Position numbers and translations under genes: made by a program. Shown in pieces: positions 52,381 through 64,000 of a stretch of DNA of 64,000 nucleotides. Each line of letters starts with the position of its first letter. Position 1 is the first letter of the stretch. Below the pieces are notes generated by a model. The model had not been told where the DNA came from. It did no database searches and saw only the letters and a list, made by a program, of their open reading frames with translations. Origin of the DNA: Lomentospora prolificans (lineage: Eukaryota; Ascomycota; Sordariomycetes; Microascales; Microascaceae); assembly GCA_029532625.1 (NCBI GenBank), contig JARFXM010000007.1:62001-126000 (forward strand), given 5' to 3'.

Positions 52381-55300
52381 TCTAGCTGAATAGAAATTAA
52401 CTCAGCCCTTGGGCAGACTTTATGAATGACACGATATCCGGGGGCCTGCAAATGACGGTGCGGCTTCTATTAGCCATAACCGACCACGACACTCTTATAG
52501 CCGGGGTGCAGCAGTACCTCACCTAGGAGCAGTGGCCTGATGCTTCTATAAGGAGTCGTTAGGAAAGATAGCTCAACTTGATCGGCTGAACTATCGGTCG
52601 ATCCTCTAACAGAGAGAGACGAGGCTGAATAGAGATACGCAATGAGATTCAGCATATTGGTGATTCCATACCGCCCACCGGGCCATCGTTTGCGTGTGTG
52701 ACCCTATGGAACGGTCGATACTCCAACGTATACGGGGAGTGTGTACTGACTGCGCTATACAGGTGGGGATACGTTTTGTGGGATAGGTAACCGTGGTTAG
52801 ATTTGGATGTAATAGAACTTATTGCAAAGTAGTGGGAGTTCGCCCTGGATTGAGCCAGAAGTATCGGGGTAGAATACGCTGGAGTCCATTAGATGTGGAT
52901 TGATTTACTTTGCGTCTCCATGTGAGCCTTTGCCGTTCACCCAAGCCCACGAACTGGCCGTGGGCTTTAAGCCTCTAGGATTAGCGATGATGGGGCACGT
53001 ACAGTATACAATAATACTGTTTGAACAGAATGCATCGTCACACGTCGAGTCGGCTGAAGACGCACGCCTGGCAGATTTCAACGCGGACAGCCATTTCTCC
53101 GAACTTGGCATCGGCTGCTCGATAGTCGCCCGCCGCACGCTTGGAGCAGAGCTTTCCCCCATCTTGTCAGTTGCTGGCAGGGCCGATAATGACAAGCCCG
53201 ACCTCCGCCATGGTGAGCACCGAGATGTCAACGGCTGTGAAGATGTCTTACTCCCTGCTTAAGCCCGGGTCTCTGGAGGGATCATTTATAACCCATACCA
53301 GAGGAGGAGGATGGATGTGAGGTTAGATATTGGTCTATTGATAAGAGAGCTGTGAGCTTGCGTCGCTTGATTATTTGGACGGTGCGGCCATGAGCAGGCT
53401 TATTGATAGTCAGTATTGAATGGATTGATACGACGAGCTGATGATCCAGTGCGCGGTCTTTCAGCACGACTCGACTTCAACCGTAGCAAAAAGCAGAAGC
53501 TTTCTGAAATGAAAGCTCATGCAAAAACTTCCAAGTATTTTGAGAGCCTATCAGATGTTGACTTGAAAGTTTGAAAGACATGACGCAATAATTCCTTTTA
53601 ATATATTACCACCAGAGACCAAGGGAAGGGCCGAGGACAGGGTGGAGTGTATGTAGCGTCTCTAGAATACGAGCTTTCCGGGGAACAAAATCTACGGTGT
53701 TTCGACTTGATTCCTAATTAGGGAAATATGTGTCGGCGACCTCTGTAAAGGCGGTTCATGGCCAGCTGGAAGTCCCAATCGCAAGTTCTGCCCATGCGCT
53801 CGAATTGTCTTGCGTTTGCTGGTGCAACGATAAAAACGCATAAATTTCAATTAACAATATATCTCTAATCCTACTGCTTATTATCCTTGTATTTATTATA
53901 TCAGTTTAAACGTATTCAATACTTGAAATTAAACTATTCAAGGCTTCTTCCGGTTCGGTTGATATATCTAGTTAGGCATAGTTTGATGATTCTTTTACGA
54001 ATAAGTTATCTTTTAAAGCTCTTCTACATATTATTACGCATAATATGTTTCAAAGCCTACTTGCCACCTGTAAATTCAAAATACGTCTATTGTTATAGGC
54101 TGGCCTACCCTGTAATACATCCCCTACAGCCACTGGCCTGGCCAGAGTGGATCAGTCAGTGCCAGCAGGCTGGCTGGCCGCACTGACTGCGCCCTATGTC
54201 ACTGACTCTGACCGCACCGCAACCTTTGGTGACTATACATCGTATGTACATATTACACACTTTGAACTAGGCTGAAAAGAGCATCGCTTGATACTACCCT
54301 CTTATCGTCGGGTCGAGTATTACATAATTCGCGAAACGCTTCGTCCTCAAGAATAGAAAAATCGGTTCCGAAGGTTCAAAGGATCGGCCTTCCGGCCTGT
54401 AGGCCACCACCCGCTGGCTGATGGCCTGACGCCAGGCTGGCTCTGCGGAGGAATACAAGTGTTGGCTCTTCCACAGATGGGTTCCCTAGTGTACAAGTTG
54501 GTACCAGTGTCCCCACCTTGTCCTCCTTCCCAAACCATTCGCCCCCCCAATGTGGCTCTGAGTCCATGTTCTCACTTTTCTCGGGCAACATTCGCGACGA
54601 CTGCTTCTGGCTGCTGGCTGCTGACTGCAAGCTGTTTCCACGAGGGATGAGTATGATACGGCCTTTTTCCCCCAACTATCTTTGATAAATAAATAAATGA
54701 AAAAAAAAAAAAAAAGGGAAGAGCGGGTTGTAGTGATTATTATCTGTTTAATTCAGCGTTCTCTCCTGGAGAGCCTCCATTTCTTTTTATCGTGATGTGC
54801 GGCTCGTGGACAACCTGGGGACATCCGGGCAATCTCAAATTGCGACCCACGTTGCGCCAAAACTAGTCGTCCACTGGTCCTTATTATTATCTCGCGCCTG
54901 GCTGGCCCGCCGATTTCCCCCCTGCTGGCGTTGGCTCTCAATATATCCTTTTTCCGCTCGCAGCTTGGTGCTTTAGTGACGCCACCCCTGTCCGAACCCT
55001 GTCTCACGCAAGGGGCTGGCAAATGCTTGTTTCCACAACCCTAGTCGCCAACATTCCTAGTCCTGCCAACTATTGACTTTCTGCGACCTCCTATTAGCTC
55101 CCCCGGCGGGTCTTTTCCTCAGGCTGAATCCTGTCGACAAAAGTTTGGTCCACTTTGGAGCGATGGATGCTCACTGCCCACATCGGACGCACATGCGTAA
55201 GCACGAAGGAAGCAAGTGAGATTTTCGATCCACGTCTCAAGGCCCCTGTTACTTGTACATCCATCAAAAATGAACAGGGCAATAATACCAGTCAGGAATA

Positions 55301-55529
55301 GAGAGAAAGAGACGCGGGCTCTCTTAAAACGATTATAGCTTGCCCTTGTCAAAGTCGTACCTTCTTCTTCCCCCTCCCTTTTTCGGTTTTTTTTAGCCCA
55401 GGACGTGATAATATTATCCAGCCCATACTGCCCCGGCAGCTCCCCGAAATATACCCCCAAATTCCCCAAAATTCCCCGCCTTACGAGCCTTCGCAGTATT
55501 AGCTCGGTTTTCCTTCCAGTGACGCCCTG
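52381..55529. other. 3.1-kb gene-free region with AT-rich core
   Basis: 53580-54080 is strongly AT-rich, flanked by GC-rich CTGGCTGGC-type islands (54110-54190, 54370-54460). The overlapping frames at 52900-53262 (both strands) match nothing I know. A run of 17 A lies near 54699-54715. The last ~150 bases should be the promoter of the next gene. Confidence 0.5.
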
Positions 55530-56798
55530 ATGGTGTCATCATCGTCGTGGTCGGGGACGCCACTACGCAGAGCCGTGGCGATTCGCGCCCTTCTCATTTT
55601 GTTCTTCATCTGGATCCTTTGGATCGTGACGGGAACCGACTCTGTAAGGCCCGAACCCCCGTGTCGAGTTTATCGTCCCTACGCTACGCCATTTCTTTCA
55701 TCTTCTTTCTTGCCGTCTCCTTCCTACACACGTGCCGTGTTTTTCTTGCGGTCCTTCCCACACACGCGCCGTGTTCTCTCTCTCGGGACCTTGGTCTAGG
55801 CTAACATGGTTCTCGTGCGCTTCAGCCGTTGCTTTACACTATTGCCAACGATGGCAGATCGATGCTCGAAAACCGACAGGGCGACCGACCGCTGATTCTC
55901 TACGCATATGCCGAGTCCGAGGTCGCCCGCAAGAACCTTGACTTCTTCGTACAAAAGGGACTTCATGGCAAAGCCGACTTCATCTTCATCTTCAACGGCC
56001 CGACCAACGCGACCGCCATGATTCCGCAGGAGCCGAATATTCGTATCGTCGAGCGAGAGAATAAATGCTTCGATCTGGGGGGTATGGGCGAGGTCCTCAA
56101 GACGGATGACTTGTGGAAGAAGTATAAGAAATTCATCACCATGAATGCTAGTTTGAGGGGACCTTTCTACCCCGCCTGGGTCGAAAATGGCTGTTGGACC
56201 GACCGATTCCTAGAGCGGATTACGGATACCGTCAAGGTAAGTCCCCGGTCTCTGGTCCCCAGTTTTGCGGCGTGTGCCCGCCCGAACAAGGAAACTAAAC
56301 GCAAGATTCTCTTTGCAGCTGGTCGGCCTTACTATGAACTGCCAACCACGTCCCCACGTCCAGTCCATGATATGGGCCACCGACGACGTCGGCATGGCCA
56401 TCCTCCTAGACCCCACCACCGGCGAGAAGTTTGGCCAAAACGACGACTTTGGCGCTACCCAGGATGGGCTCGGCCTCAGCACCTGCTACGGGACCATCCG
56501 CAAGGCCATGCACGGAGAAATCGGCACGACGGCCGCTATCTGGGGTCACGGCTACGGCGTCGATGTCATGATGGCCTCGTTTCAGCCCGTCCAGCACCGG
56601 CATAACACCACGGCCTACTGCGCCAAGATGGGCGGCGAGGATCCGTGGTACGAGGGTAAATACTATGGTGGTACCGTCCATCCGTATGAGACCATCTTCA
56701 CCAAGGCCAATCGGGGGATCATGGCCGACTTCATGGACCAGTTTACGGATTGGCATTTGAAGAGAGACTACAATAGTTGGGACATGTGCGGTAGATGA
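55530..56798 (+). CDS. Membrane-anchored glycosyltransferase-like protein
   Basis: Exons 55530-55643, 55826-56236, 56319-56798; introns GTAAGG..TTCAG and GTAAGT..TTGCAG; 334 residues, frame intact. A short basic N terminus precedes one transmembrane helix (AIRALLILFFIWILWIVTG), giving a type II Golgi-style topology. The lumenal part has LILYAYAESEVARKNLDFFV, ADFIFIFNGPTN, IRIVERENKCFDLGGMGEVL, FITMNASLRGPFYPAW, MIWATDDVGMAILL and YYGGTVHPYETIFTKANRG. These blocks recall fungal proteins with distant likeness to bacterial rhamnan-synthesis (RgpF-type) glycosyltransferases. Activity and donor sugar are unknown. The first exon ending exactly after the membrane anchor is a common design of such genes. 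Confidence 0.75.
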
Positions 56799-59128
56799 AT
56801 ATGAATAAAGATACAGGGGCAAAGAAAATAAAAGAAAGAAAAATAGACTATTTTAATATATAATGAATGATCTGATGGTACAATGCCTCGCAGGCTCGAT
56901 GTACACATTTAACACCTGTTACCATTTATTACTCTTGTCTATAGGCGACATGGTGGTTGATGTAAACCGTCAAGGCCCAGAGCTTTTAATGCACTGGACC
57001 TAACCACTTTGGGGAGAGGTCCCCAGATAGAGTTATGGGGAGGAGTAAAACGATGAAAAGTGAGACCCCGATCAATTCCGACCTTGCAATTCGCGTACTC
57101 ATTCTAGCTGTGCTGTGCTATATAGCATCGCGCAGCCGTTCTTCCGACCGCATCTCTGTCCCTATAGTGAGTAACCTAGGGTCCAGCCTCAGCTTGGCCA
57201 TTTGGCGTGATTCGCACACTTGCAGTAGTGTTGGTGTCGCCCCTGCAGTTAGCGTCACTGTTCTTGATGGTACCTAACCTGGCCAGAAGCACCGCCAGCT
57301 TGGGGGCTGCCATGTATCAGCACGGATCGACAGGACCGAAATCTAGGGCCCCTGTGGCGCTAGACTTTATCCTGGGACAACGGTACCTAGATAGTGTCCA
57401 ATCCAGCCTCGATGAGAGGAGTATGGAAGTTTCAAGATAACATAGTGGCGGTACTTGACTTCCACTAGTAAAGTACAGGTCCGCATTCAACACTACCTTA
57501 AGAGTGTAGAGTGTTTACACTACCTGGGCAAAATATTTGACTGCTTTAGAACGAGGGAACCGTCCATGCGACCTGCAATATACTAATATTCTAGAAACAA
57601 GAATTGAATTGGACCAAACTCCTCATAAAACCTTTGATGTAGAGCCTCCGCTAATTATCAGCTTGATGGGCCGTGCGGATGTTGGCCCCTCTAAGGATTG
57701 ATCCTGCTTTTCATTTCCTATCGGAGCTATATAGTAGTATATCGTGGGGTTCTCTGCTGGTACCGGCGTAGAACGTGTCGGAGTTGAGAAACCGCGCATG
57801 CGCTTGATGGCATTTGAACCTGGATGACCAGCGAAGTGCACCGCTGGCTTCGAGCGAATGAGCCTTTACAACCCACTGTCATTCATATTTTACTCGTTTC
57901 ATAGTAGCTACAACCAGGTCGTCGATTTCGCGTTTGTTCCCCGCAAAGACGTCGGGGAGCGCCGGCGTCATCTCCTTCTTTCCGACTCTAGAGATCGAGG
58001 ACACGAGTTGTATTGTTCGCCGCGGGCGAACAAAGCCACCACGGTCACGCATTCAATATGGGCAAATACGTGAATGGCTGGCCTTATCGAACTCAACGCT
58101 AGATCTACTCATGAATGGTTCTAAGAACGGGAAGTCGAAAAGCTTGTCTGTTGGCCGATCAGGGTGCTAAATGCGTTACTTTGTTCTTGTTCAGGAAAGA
58201 TGTGCCTTACTTGTGGCCCATTAGCTCAATCGGTCATTGGCGAATCATGGCTTGGTCTGGCATGCATTTCCGTGGCCGAGTGAACATCTCCGTGGCCGAG
58301 CGGAGTAACTTTATATTGCACGAGGGCTGATGTAGGAGAGCGCTGGCCTAGAAACCCGAGTAAATCGTCAAGAGGGCATATCCAACGTTGCTCCAGTCTC
58401 ATATTCCTGTGCCACTTCTCTGCTTCTCTAATGGCCCTAATTCCCCGGTTCCAGGTGTTCATTGACATTATAATAATGCTGAGGGAGTTTCCACTGTTAA
58501 TACGGAGCCAATTTGGCTGTCTTCTTCCCTTTCCTTATTTCCATCTTCGTGATAGCCCTGTGTCACATCAAGCATTTTTCTACATGGTGTCGGGCCCTTG
58601 AAGCCCTTGGCACAAGTCTACCAAGGGACACCATTACTAGATTCCCCAGAAGAGCCAACCCAAGACATATATATAGCTAAGTTTGGCGCGAACTCGCTTT
58701 GGAGTTTGGCTCCTAATTCTTTTCAGAACCTTTCAGTAATCCCGACTCGCGTTTGCAGCTGGCTTCCTGTCTTGAATATGGATGGATGGGCTCATGAGAC
58801 GATCCCATGTGGCGTCGCCTCATCCTGGTGACATTTCCCTTACATATTATCCGTGTGTATTCAGATTATTTTACTACCTCAATTCTCGTCGACTCTGAGG
58901 CCCACGCAAACGTTGTATACTTTGCCTATTGCTTCAACGTCTCAATGACTATCGGCGAGGGGGATGCGTACCGGGAGATTTTCCCATTCGTCAGACTCGA
59001 GCTTGATCTTGACAAGCACCGTCCCGGTCTCTTGAGTTATCCAGGATATGTCAAGCGTCCCGGTATAAAACTTTCCGTTGACTACGGCAAGCGGAACTTT
59101 ACCCTCCACTTCTCTTCGGGGCCGTAGT
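56799..59128. other. 2.3-kb region with no supported gene
   Basis: Contains an N-terminal-like plus frame at 57035 (DLAIRVLILAVLCYIASR, membrane-anchor-like, ending at a GTGAGT) with no continuation, a direct repeat TCCGTGGCCGAG at about 58268 and 58289, and an unrecognised plus frame 58807-59127 (DAYREIFPFVRLELDLDKHR). The last is the most protein-like but lacks a start in context and has no family I know. Confidence 0.35.
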
Positions 59129-59535
59129 TCAAGCCCTTAGGCGAACACTCAACACTTCAACCATGAACTCATAGATCGGCAAGCTCCCCCACGCGCGGTG
59201 ATAATCAGACCTTTGCAAACCGTCGTCTTGCACCCAAGTCGTGACGTTCTGCGCCAGTTGTCGGCGCCAAGGCTCCCAGAAATTACTGAAACTATATTCA
59301 TAGAGAGTGCGGCCCGCGATACTGAGTGCTCTCATGATATAAAACGCCATCGAGATAGATTCTCGGGTGAACCTGCCTGTGGTTAATAATTTCAGTGCCT
59401 TCCAAAGTAGAGCCTGTGTCTTTGGTCCGGTGACAGCGCCGCATAGAGCCGCCCATATTTGGCTGCGGATACTATAACCAGCCGGCTGGGATGCGGATGC
59501 AACGGTGTCTGTAAAGAACTCTCCGTCGCATTAGC
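59129..59535 (-). pseudogene. C-terminal fragment of a GH78 rhamnosidase
   Basis: The minus frame reads DGEFFTDTVASASQPAGYSI, SQIWAALCGAVTGPKTQALL, SMAFYIMRALSIAGRTLYEY, WEPWRRQLAQNVTTWVQ and RSDYHRAWGSLPIYEFMVEV. This parallels the C-terminal part of the intact GH78 protein at 47775-50201 (SFAMSFYAFRAASAAG; MVEQNLTTWAESES; RSDCHGWSATPLYEIATEIL) block by block but is clearly diverged, so it is a remnant of a paralogue, not a recent duplicate. Upstream the frame is closed and only doubtful traces continue (59540-59660). It retains about a sixth of the gene. Confidence 0.85.
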
Positions 59536-59688
59536 ACGTCCTCGGGACTATCTTCGTAGCTTTTCAGATATGTCACTTTGAGTGCACCGCCCCCTGTAGC
59601 GGGTCTCTTGAAGACGATACGTAAGAAAACAGTAACAAATAACATACTCTTGGCATTTCCCATGCCAACCTCCTAAGCTGAAAGAGAC

Positions 59689-60706
59689 ATGGACGAAGAA
59701 GGCAAAAAAGCTCTGAAGCGTATCAATGGTAACGTGCCCGGATACGACCTCGGGACGGAATATGCCATCATTAAGAACACCATCTATGAAGAACGCAGAA
59801 CTAATAGGGAACTCGGCCAAGATAACTTGACATTCAAAGAGCTCGTCAACTCTTACCTCGAGTGCTTCAACCGGGAAAACATTCGAAGAGCGCGGCACCG
59901 AGCCCAGGGTCTACACAGCAGCTTGTGGGCTTGCCGTTCATGAATTCATCTGCTAGTCTGTTCTTTAAACAGAGCGGGTTCAATAACGCTTTCATATTTA
60001 CCACTGTCATGTGTAAGCTACGATGATTGATTTCTTTCCAAAGCGCGGGTACCGACATCCAATCGTAAGACTCTATCCAACTCTTCACGGCGATTTGCTT
60101 ATTGTTCTTGACAGACAACTTTGGCCATCGTAGCCTAGTATTCTATTCTGCGTGGGAAGACTTCTCGTCGTCGGCATTCTAGCCTTCGTCTCGAAAACGC
60201 AGCCCACGATGAACTTTCTCATCTTTGTCGCTTGTGTTGGGCTTTCGTTAACAACGTCACTAAGTAAATCCCGTTCAGTCGCCTAAATGTCCAGCAAGAC
60301 TTATTACATCACCTCAGTTGGAAGTTTGGGTTACGCCTTGGTTGGCGAGGTCGCCTCGCAGAGGCTGCGGGCTCGAGCTGCGGGCATTGCATCGGGAATC
60401 TCAAGTCATCTCCGGACTTGTTTCTAATACTTCGCTCCCTATTATTGCTAAGTCCCGGTCAATATCTACGATTCATTTGAAATTAATAGCATTACTAACC
60501 GTAGAAAAAGGTTGATGTCGACTGGGATTATAAGGCGGCGTGGTTGTTTTTCGGTACTGGCGTCACCGTCTATGTCCACCTCTACTTCTCCGTGTTCTCG
60601 ACGTAACGCGGCTGAGATTGATGAGATGTACGAGAAAGGCCCCGTCCCCGTTAGGAAGATGCACAAGTATATGACGGATGTCCAGAAGAGCTACATTGTA
60701 TCTTAG
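59689..60706 (+). pseudogene. MFS sugar-transporter pseudogene
   Basis: Plus-strand pieces in several frames follow the order of fungal sugar porters: central-loop EEGKKALKRINGNVPGYDLG with TEYAIIKNTIYEERR, then TQQLVGLPFMNSSASLFFKQ and FNNAFIFTTVMC, GSLGYALVGEVASQRLRARA with AGIASGIS, WDYKAAWLFFGTGVTVYVHL, and the C-terminal cytosolic AAEIDEMYEKGPVPVRKMHK. Frames change at least four times and stops (for example TAA in TTTCTAATAC) intervene. The N-terminal six helices are absent. Its 5' end faces the GH78 fragment 150 bases away, suggesting a former divergent enzyme-transporter pair. Confidence 0.85.
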
Positions 60707-61635
60707 TCCAATGGATGTTTTATTTGGAATTTAGATAGGTACCAGTTCCCTGTTGAGGGTATCAGTGCACCGATGATCTACCCTCATACCCGGGCTTTTA
60801 CAAAAATCGTTAACTTCCAATATGTCTTGACCACATCGACGATGACACCAGGATCCTCCTGCTGCTTCCTCAATTCGCTAATAACAATGGTCCCCACAAT
60901 TCCGACAGCATCTGCGACACGGATAAGTATACAACCAACGTGAACGAAACCCCATCGAGCTTTAGAGCGGCGGGCTAAGTTTCCTCTTGTTCATATGAGC
61001 TCCCCGGTGACGTTTTAGAAGGCTAGAGTACTCTTAAATCGGTCGTAGGGTGCTCAATTGGAACGTCGTTTGTCCGGGATCAGCGAAAGCCTCCTGCACT
61101 TTGGCAAGGACATTCGCAGTGGATATGGGGCTTTCAAGAATGGTCGAAGCCATTTTGATCAAGTAAATTGCATTGCGGATAGGGTGTTATGACTTGGGGA
61201 TGGGCGGCGAGCGGACTCTCTGCCAACAGCTTGTTCTTCTTTTAAACCTCGTATCAGTATTATGCGGAATCCTACGCATCCGATCGAGTGAGGCGCTAAA
61301 GGAGTAGTAACTGTGGGAAGAACCAGAGCTCGGGTCTGCACAAAGATAGTATATTATTCACCTTCAAGGCTCTGGGCCGGCCGAGAAGATTGAGCCAAGT
61401 TGATCATTATTCATGAACTTGCCGGGCAAGAGGATCCTTATTCCAGACAGGTACATTAGTACAGAAAGCCTGGCATTGCCAACTCTCCTTGTATATATGA
61501 CGTGATTTTCAAACAACAAATAATTTAAGCTTAACCACCAGTTCTTGTCCGAAGTAGAGTAGCCATACGCCATCCGTCATATTATCATTTCATACTTAAT
61601 AGACACCCAAGGAAATGGATTTGTCTCGCGTATTG
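60707..61635. other. Intergenic; nothing recognised
   Basis: About 930 bases downstream of the transporter relic and of the convergent membrane-protein gene, without a supported feature. Confidence 0.45.
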
Positions 61636-62255
61636 CTACTTCGGAGTTGTCTCCAGTTCATGTCTAGTTGGCGTATCCGCTTCTATCCCACCATACGGCT
61701 GTTGAGGGGAGGGCACGACCCCATACGCATGATCGGGTGAATAGCTCTGAACATACCCTCCCGGCGCCCGCGATGCGTCCATTTCCTGACTTTCATAGTA
61801 CTGCTGACCCAACTCTGCCGGCACCTGCTGAACCTGCTGATGGCTGGTTGGAGCCACGGCAGCTAACCTTTTCGCCGCGAGCCGACGATAGAAGAACCAG
61901 CCGCCAACAGTGAGCAAAATGCCGAGAGCGATCCCGCCAATAACGCTCCCTGCGATGGCGCCCGCGTTTGTAGATTTCGTCACGACGGTCTCGACGGCGC
62001 CGGCGGTGGTGGCTGTCTTGGTAGGGGGCCCGTTCGAGCCGGTGAGTCTTGGGAGACCCGGCCAAGCCGTCGTGGCGCCCGCGGTTGTGAAGTGGATGGA
62101 CTCCGAGTAGGCGGGGAACGTCCAGCATGCTGCGTACATGGTAAAGCCGGATTCAAACCGGTACGTAATGCATTGGGAGTTTAGCGAATAGGCCCCAGAA
62201 GCAGCACTTGAAGATGATTAGCCCGAGCACGGCCGAGTGAACGGCATAAGGAAAA

Positions 62256-62288
<33 letters not shown>

Positions 62289-62674
62289 GACACCAACCAC
62301 GCCGCAAAACTCAAACCGTTCCCGCAGACGCTGGGCGCAGGGTCGGAGAGCGTATACCCACAACATGTGGTCTTCCAAGAGCAAGAATCGCCGGTGCAGC
62401 ATACGGCGGCATAGATGTCCGTGTTGAACATGCACGTCTCCCCCGGAGCGCACATGACCGGTGTCGTGCGGTCCTTGAAGCCGCATAGTTCGGGGATTTC
62501 CACGGGATCCGGACCCGGGGTGATTACAGAACTTGGGGCTGCGCTGGTGGCCGTTGATAAGGTGCTCAAGGTGCTCCCTGTCAGGGACGCGGTCGCGTCT
62601 GGGATAACGAGGGCAGGATCGACCCCTTTAAGCGTTGGGCCTCCGTCAATGAAGTTGGGATTCACCTTATCCAT
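61636..62674 (-). CDS. Cys-rich ectodomain, single-pass membrane protein (surface sensor-like)
   Basis: Exons about 62674-62301 and 62206-61636, roughly 314 residues. Ectodomain: Ser/Thr/Pro-rich start, then a cysteine module CGFKDRTTPVMC, GETCMFNTDIYAAVCC, SCSWKTTCCGYT, SVCGN and, after splicing, NSQCITYRFESGF and AACWTFPAYS. Next a Gly/Thr linker, a transmembrane helix (AGSVIGGIALGILLTVGGWF) with a basic FYRRLAAKR stop-transfer, and a ~100-residue Gln/Tyr/Pro-rich cytosolic tail. This layout is common in fungal surface proteins of unknown function. The intron contains a long T/C tract; its acceptor TTCAAG is clear but the only donor keeping frame is a weak GTGGTT. No signal peptide follows MDKVNPNF, so a 5' exon may be missing. 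Confidence 0.65.
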
Positions 62675-64000
62675 GTTCGAGCCGATGGGCGAGAGATATA
62701 CGTCGACGGAGCGGGGGATTTCTCGTCAATGGACTCTCCGCCGTGGGTGCACCAAGCTGGCGGATGCTTCGAGGCGCTGGACTACGATGCGAGTGAGAGA
62801 GTGAGAATCGCCAGCCTGGCAACTCAGAACACATCCCTCGCTGGCGAGAGCTGAGATGACCCAGCGCCTGTTCCATCTCTTTATGTGTTCGGGCTAACCA
62901 GGTGGCTTGTCATTAGCCACGCCTGATTGGTGAAATGGAGCTCCCGTGCGTCCATGTGGCACATTCCCAATCCCGTTCAAGGTTAGGGCGAGCGCGCGCT
63001 CCCTTGATTCGCTCAAGGGGCAAGGGGGGGTCGATGCCAAACTGGATGTCAGTGGTGCTCCATGGTAAATAAAAAAGGGTGCAGGCCGGTTCAATAGTGT
63101 CGGAATTCATCCCTGCTCCGAGCCAGGTGAGGAATTCCAGCCAAGCCAGCTGGCCTTCGCTTATTAGTGCGTGCGCTAGCCAGCCAACGGCGGATTGCTT
63201 GAATCAGGCCGGGCACTAATACTACCAGGACTGTTGAACCAACTCCCTTTGGGAGGAGTGTAGAAAGCCTAGCCAGTTGGCGTGGAAACATGAAAGATAA
63301 TATCGATGGAAGCGGTTTTGTCTCTGCAACTTACAATGGATTGTACGAAGTATCTTGGTACTCTCGATCGTGTATGACAAACCAGCGGGACCAAAGATTG
63401 AATATTCCGGTATAGTTACAATTATTGCTGCGGCTACAACCCTCATCTTGTGTCTTATTACTCGAAAAAACCTTTGCTCTTGGAGCGTCACCCGTTGACC
63501 CAATCATCATCATGCAACTTTATTCCTGCAAAGTTGATGCTGGCTGGCTATATAACTACATCCCAACGTATGGACACTTTTAGGCCAGCAGCTATATATA
63601 TATATATATTTATGCGGCTAGGCGAGATTATTTGAACGATCCACGGTGATTATTTTGAACCTGTCACCCTCGCAGGTATTTAGAATACACCCCTTGCACC
63701 ATACCGAATCCAACATCCATACCTCAGGCAGCACCAAGATTCTTTGGGAATTTCAGTCTAATATTCAAAAATTCGGTAGCTTTTAGCCCGATGATTACTC
63801 CAGGTCACGCATAATCGCAGCAGTCCACTCCCAAGGATTCTCAGCTACCTTCTTCACAGGCTGGCATCTTCTTGTGTTCCCGACTCTTCCTAGCCACTTT
63901 AAGTAATAATTCTTTATATATAACCTCTTGAACTACTTACTATAATGACATCCCTCTTCCCCCTCTAAAGCTGCTAGAATTGCTCTCCAGGTTGTAATTG
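62675..64000. other. Window-end region with no supported gene
   Basis: About 1.3 kb. 62675-62900 is GC-rich and probably promoter or missing first exon of the membrane-protein gene; the rest shows only short frames, CCAGC/GCTGG-rich patches (63120-63190) and a TA microsatellite. Confidence 0.45.
63593..63609. repeat. TA dinucleotide microsatellite
   Basis: About eight uninterrupted TA units. Confidence 0.9.

Noticed and set aside
52900..53262. 120-codon plus frame and its 109-codon minus counterpart
   Set aside because: Both strands open, neither with a recognisable motif.
58210..58330. tRNA-like phrases (TTAGCTCAATCGG, GTGGCCGAGCGG)
   Set aside because: No acceptor stem, anticodon or T arm can be folded around them.
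1..64000. CRISPR arrays, bacterial operons, prophage
   Set aside because: Spliced fungal genes throughout; no regularly spaced repeat-spacer structure.

Overview
The window is nuclear DNA of a filamentous ascomycete (Pezizomycotina; my guess is Sordariomycetes, but the sequence does not fix the class). The evidence is families typical of that group: HET-domain allorecognition proteins, a 2EXR protein, a fungal VIT/VWA protein, Zn(II)2Cys6 and C2H2 regulators and a LaeA-like methyltransferase. Genes have short (43-160 nt) GT..AG introns, many with CTAAC/CTGAC branch points. It reads as an accessory, gene-poor region: about 14 apparently intact protein genes and one tRNA, separated by long, often AT-rich stretches holding decayed genes.

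Layout. 1-7.3 kb: decayed 3' end of a HET gene, an intact GH31 glycosidase (minus) and a broken small Cys-rich ORF. 7.3-14 kb: a two-exon VIT/VWA protein, then unrecognised minus-strand coding material, including a clean five-exon gene whose frames agree across every splice. 14.7-18.9 kb: a giant single-exon HET protein whose HET domain is split by a long helical insertion. 20.6-26.9 kb: NADPH-dependent FMN reductase, convergent Zn2Cys6 regulator, 2EXR protein, Cys-rich type I membrane protein. 26.9-32.4 kb: gene-free. 32.4-35.2 kb: eight-exon LaeA-like methyltransferase and an intron-containing tRNA-Glu. 35.8-40.6 kb: SGNH-hydrolase pseudogene, intact HET protein with a mitochondrial-type N terminus plus membrane segment, and a HET pseudogene with three RIP-type stops. 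41.4-42.7 kb: a fused EthD/DUF1772 gene, which would join two consecutive steps of anthraquinone biosynthesis, with no polyketide synthase nearby. 44.3-51.4 kb: C2H2 regulator, intact GH78 rhamnosidase and a frameshifted GH43 gene directly behind it. 51.9-64 kb: F-box relic, membrane glycosyltransferase-like gene, GH78 C-terminal relic facing a shattered MFS sugar-transporter relic, and a second Cys-rich membrane protein.

Functionally there are three themes: non-self recognition (four HET loci, two decayed), plant cell-wall sugar use (GH31, GH78, GH43, GH78 relic, sugar-transporter relic; largely decaying), and secondary-metabolism-type genes (LaeA-like, EthD/DUF1772, FMN reductase) without a core synthase in the window. 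Exon structures were derived by hand from frame continuity and splice consensus and have no transcript support.
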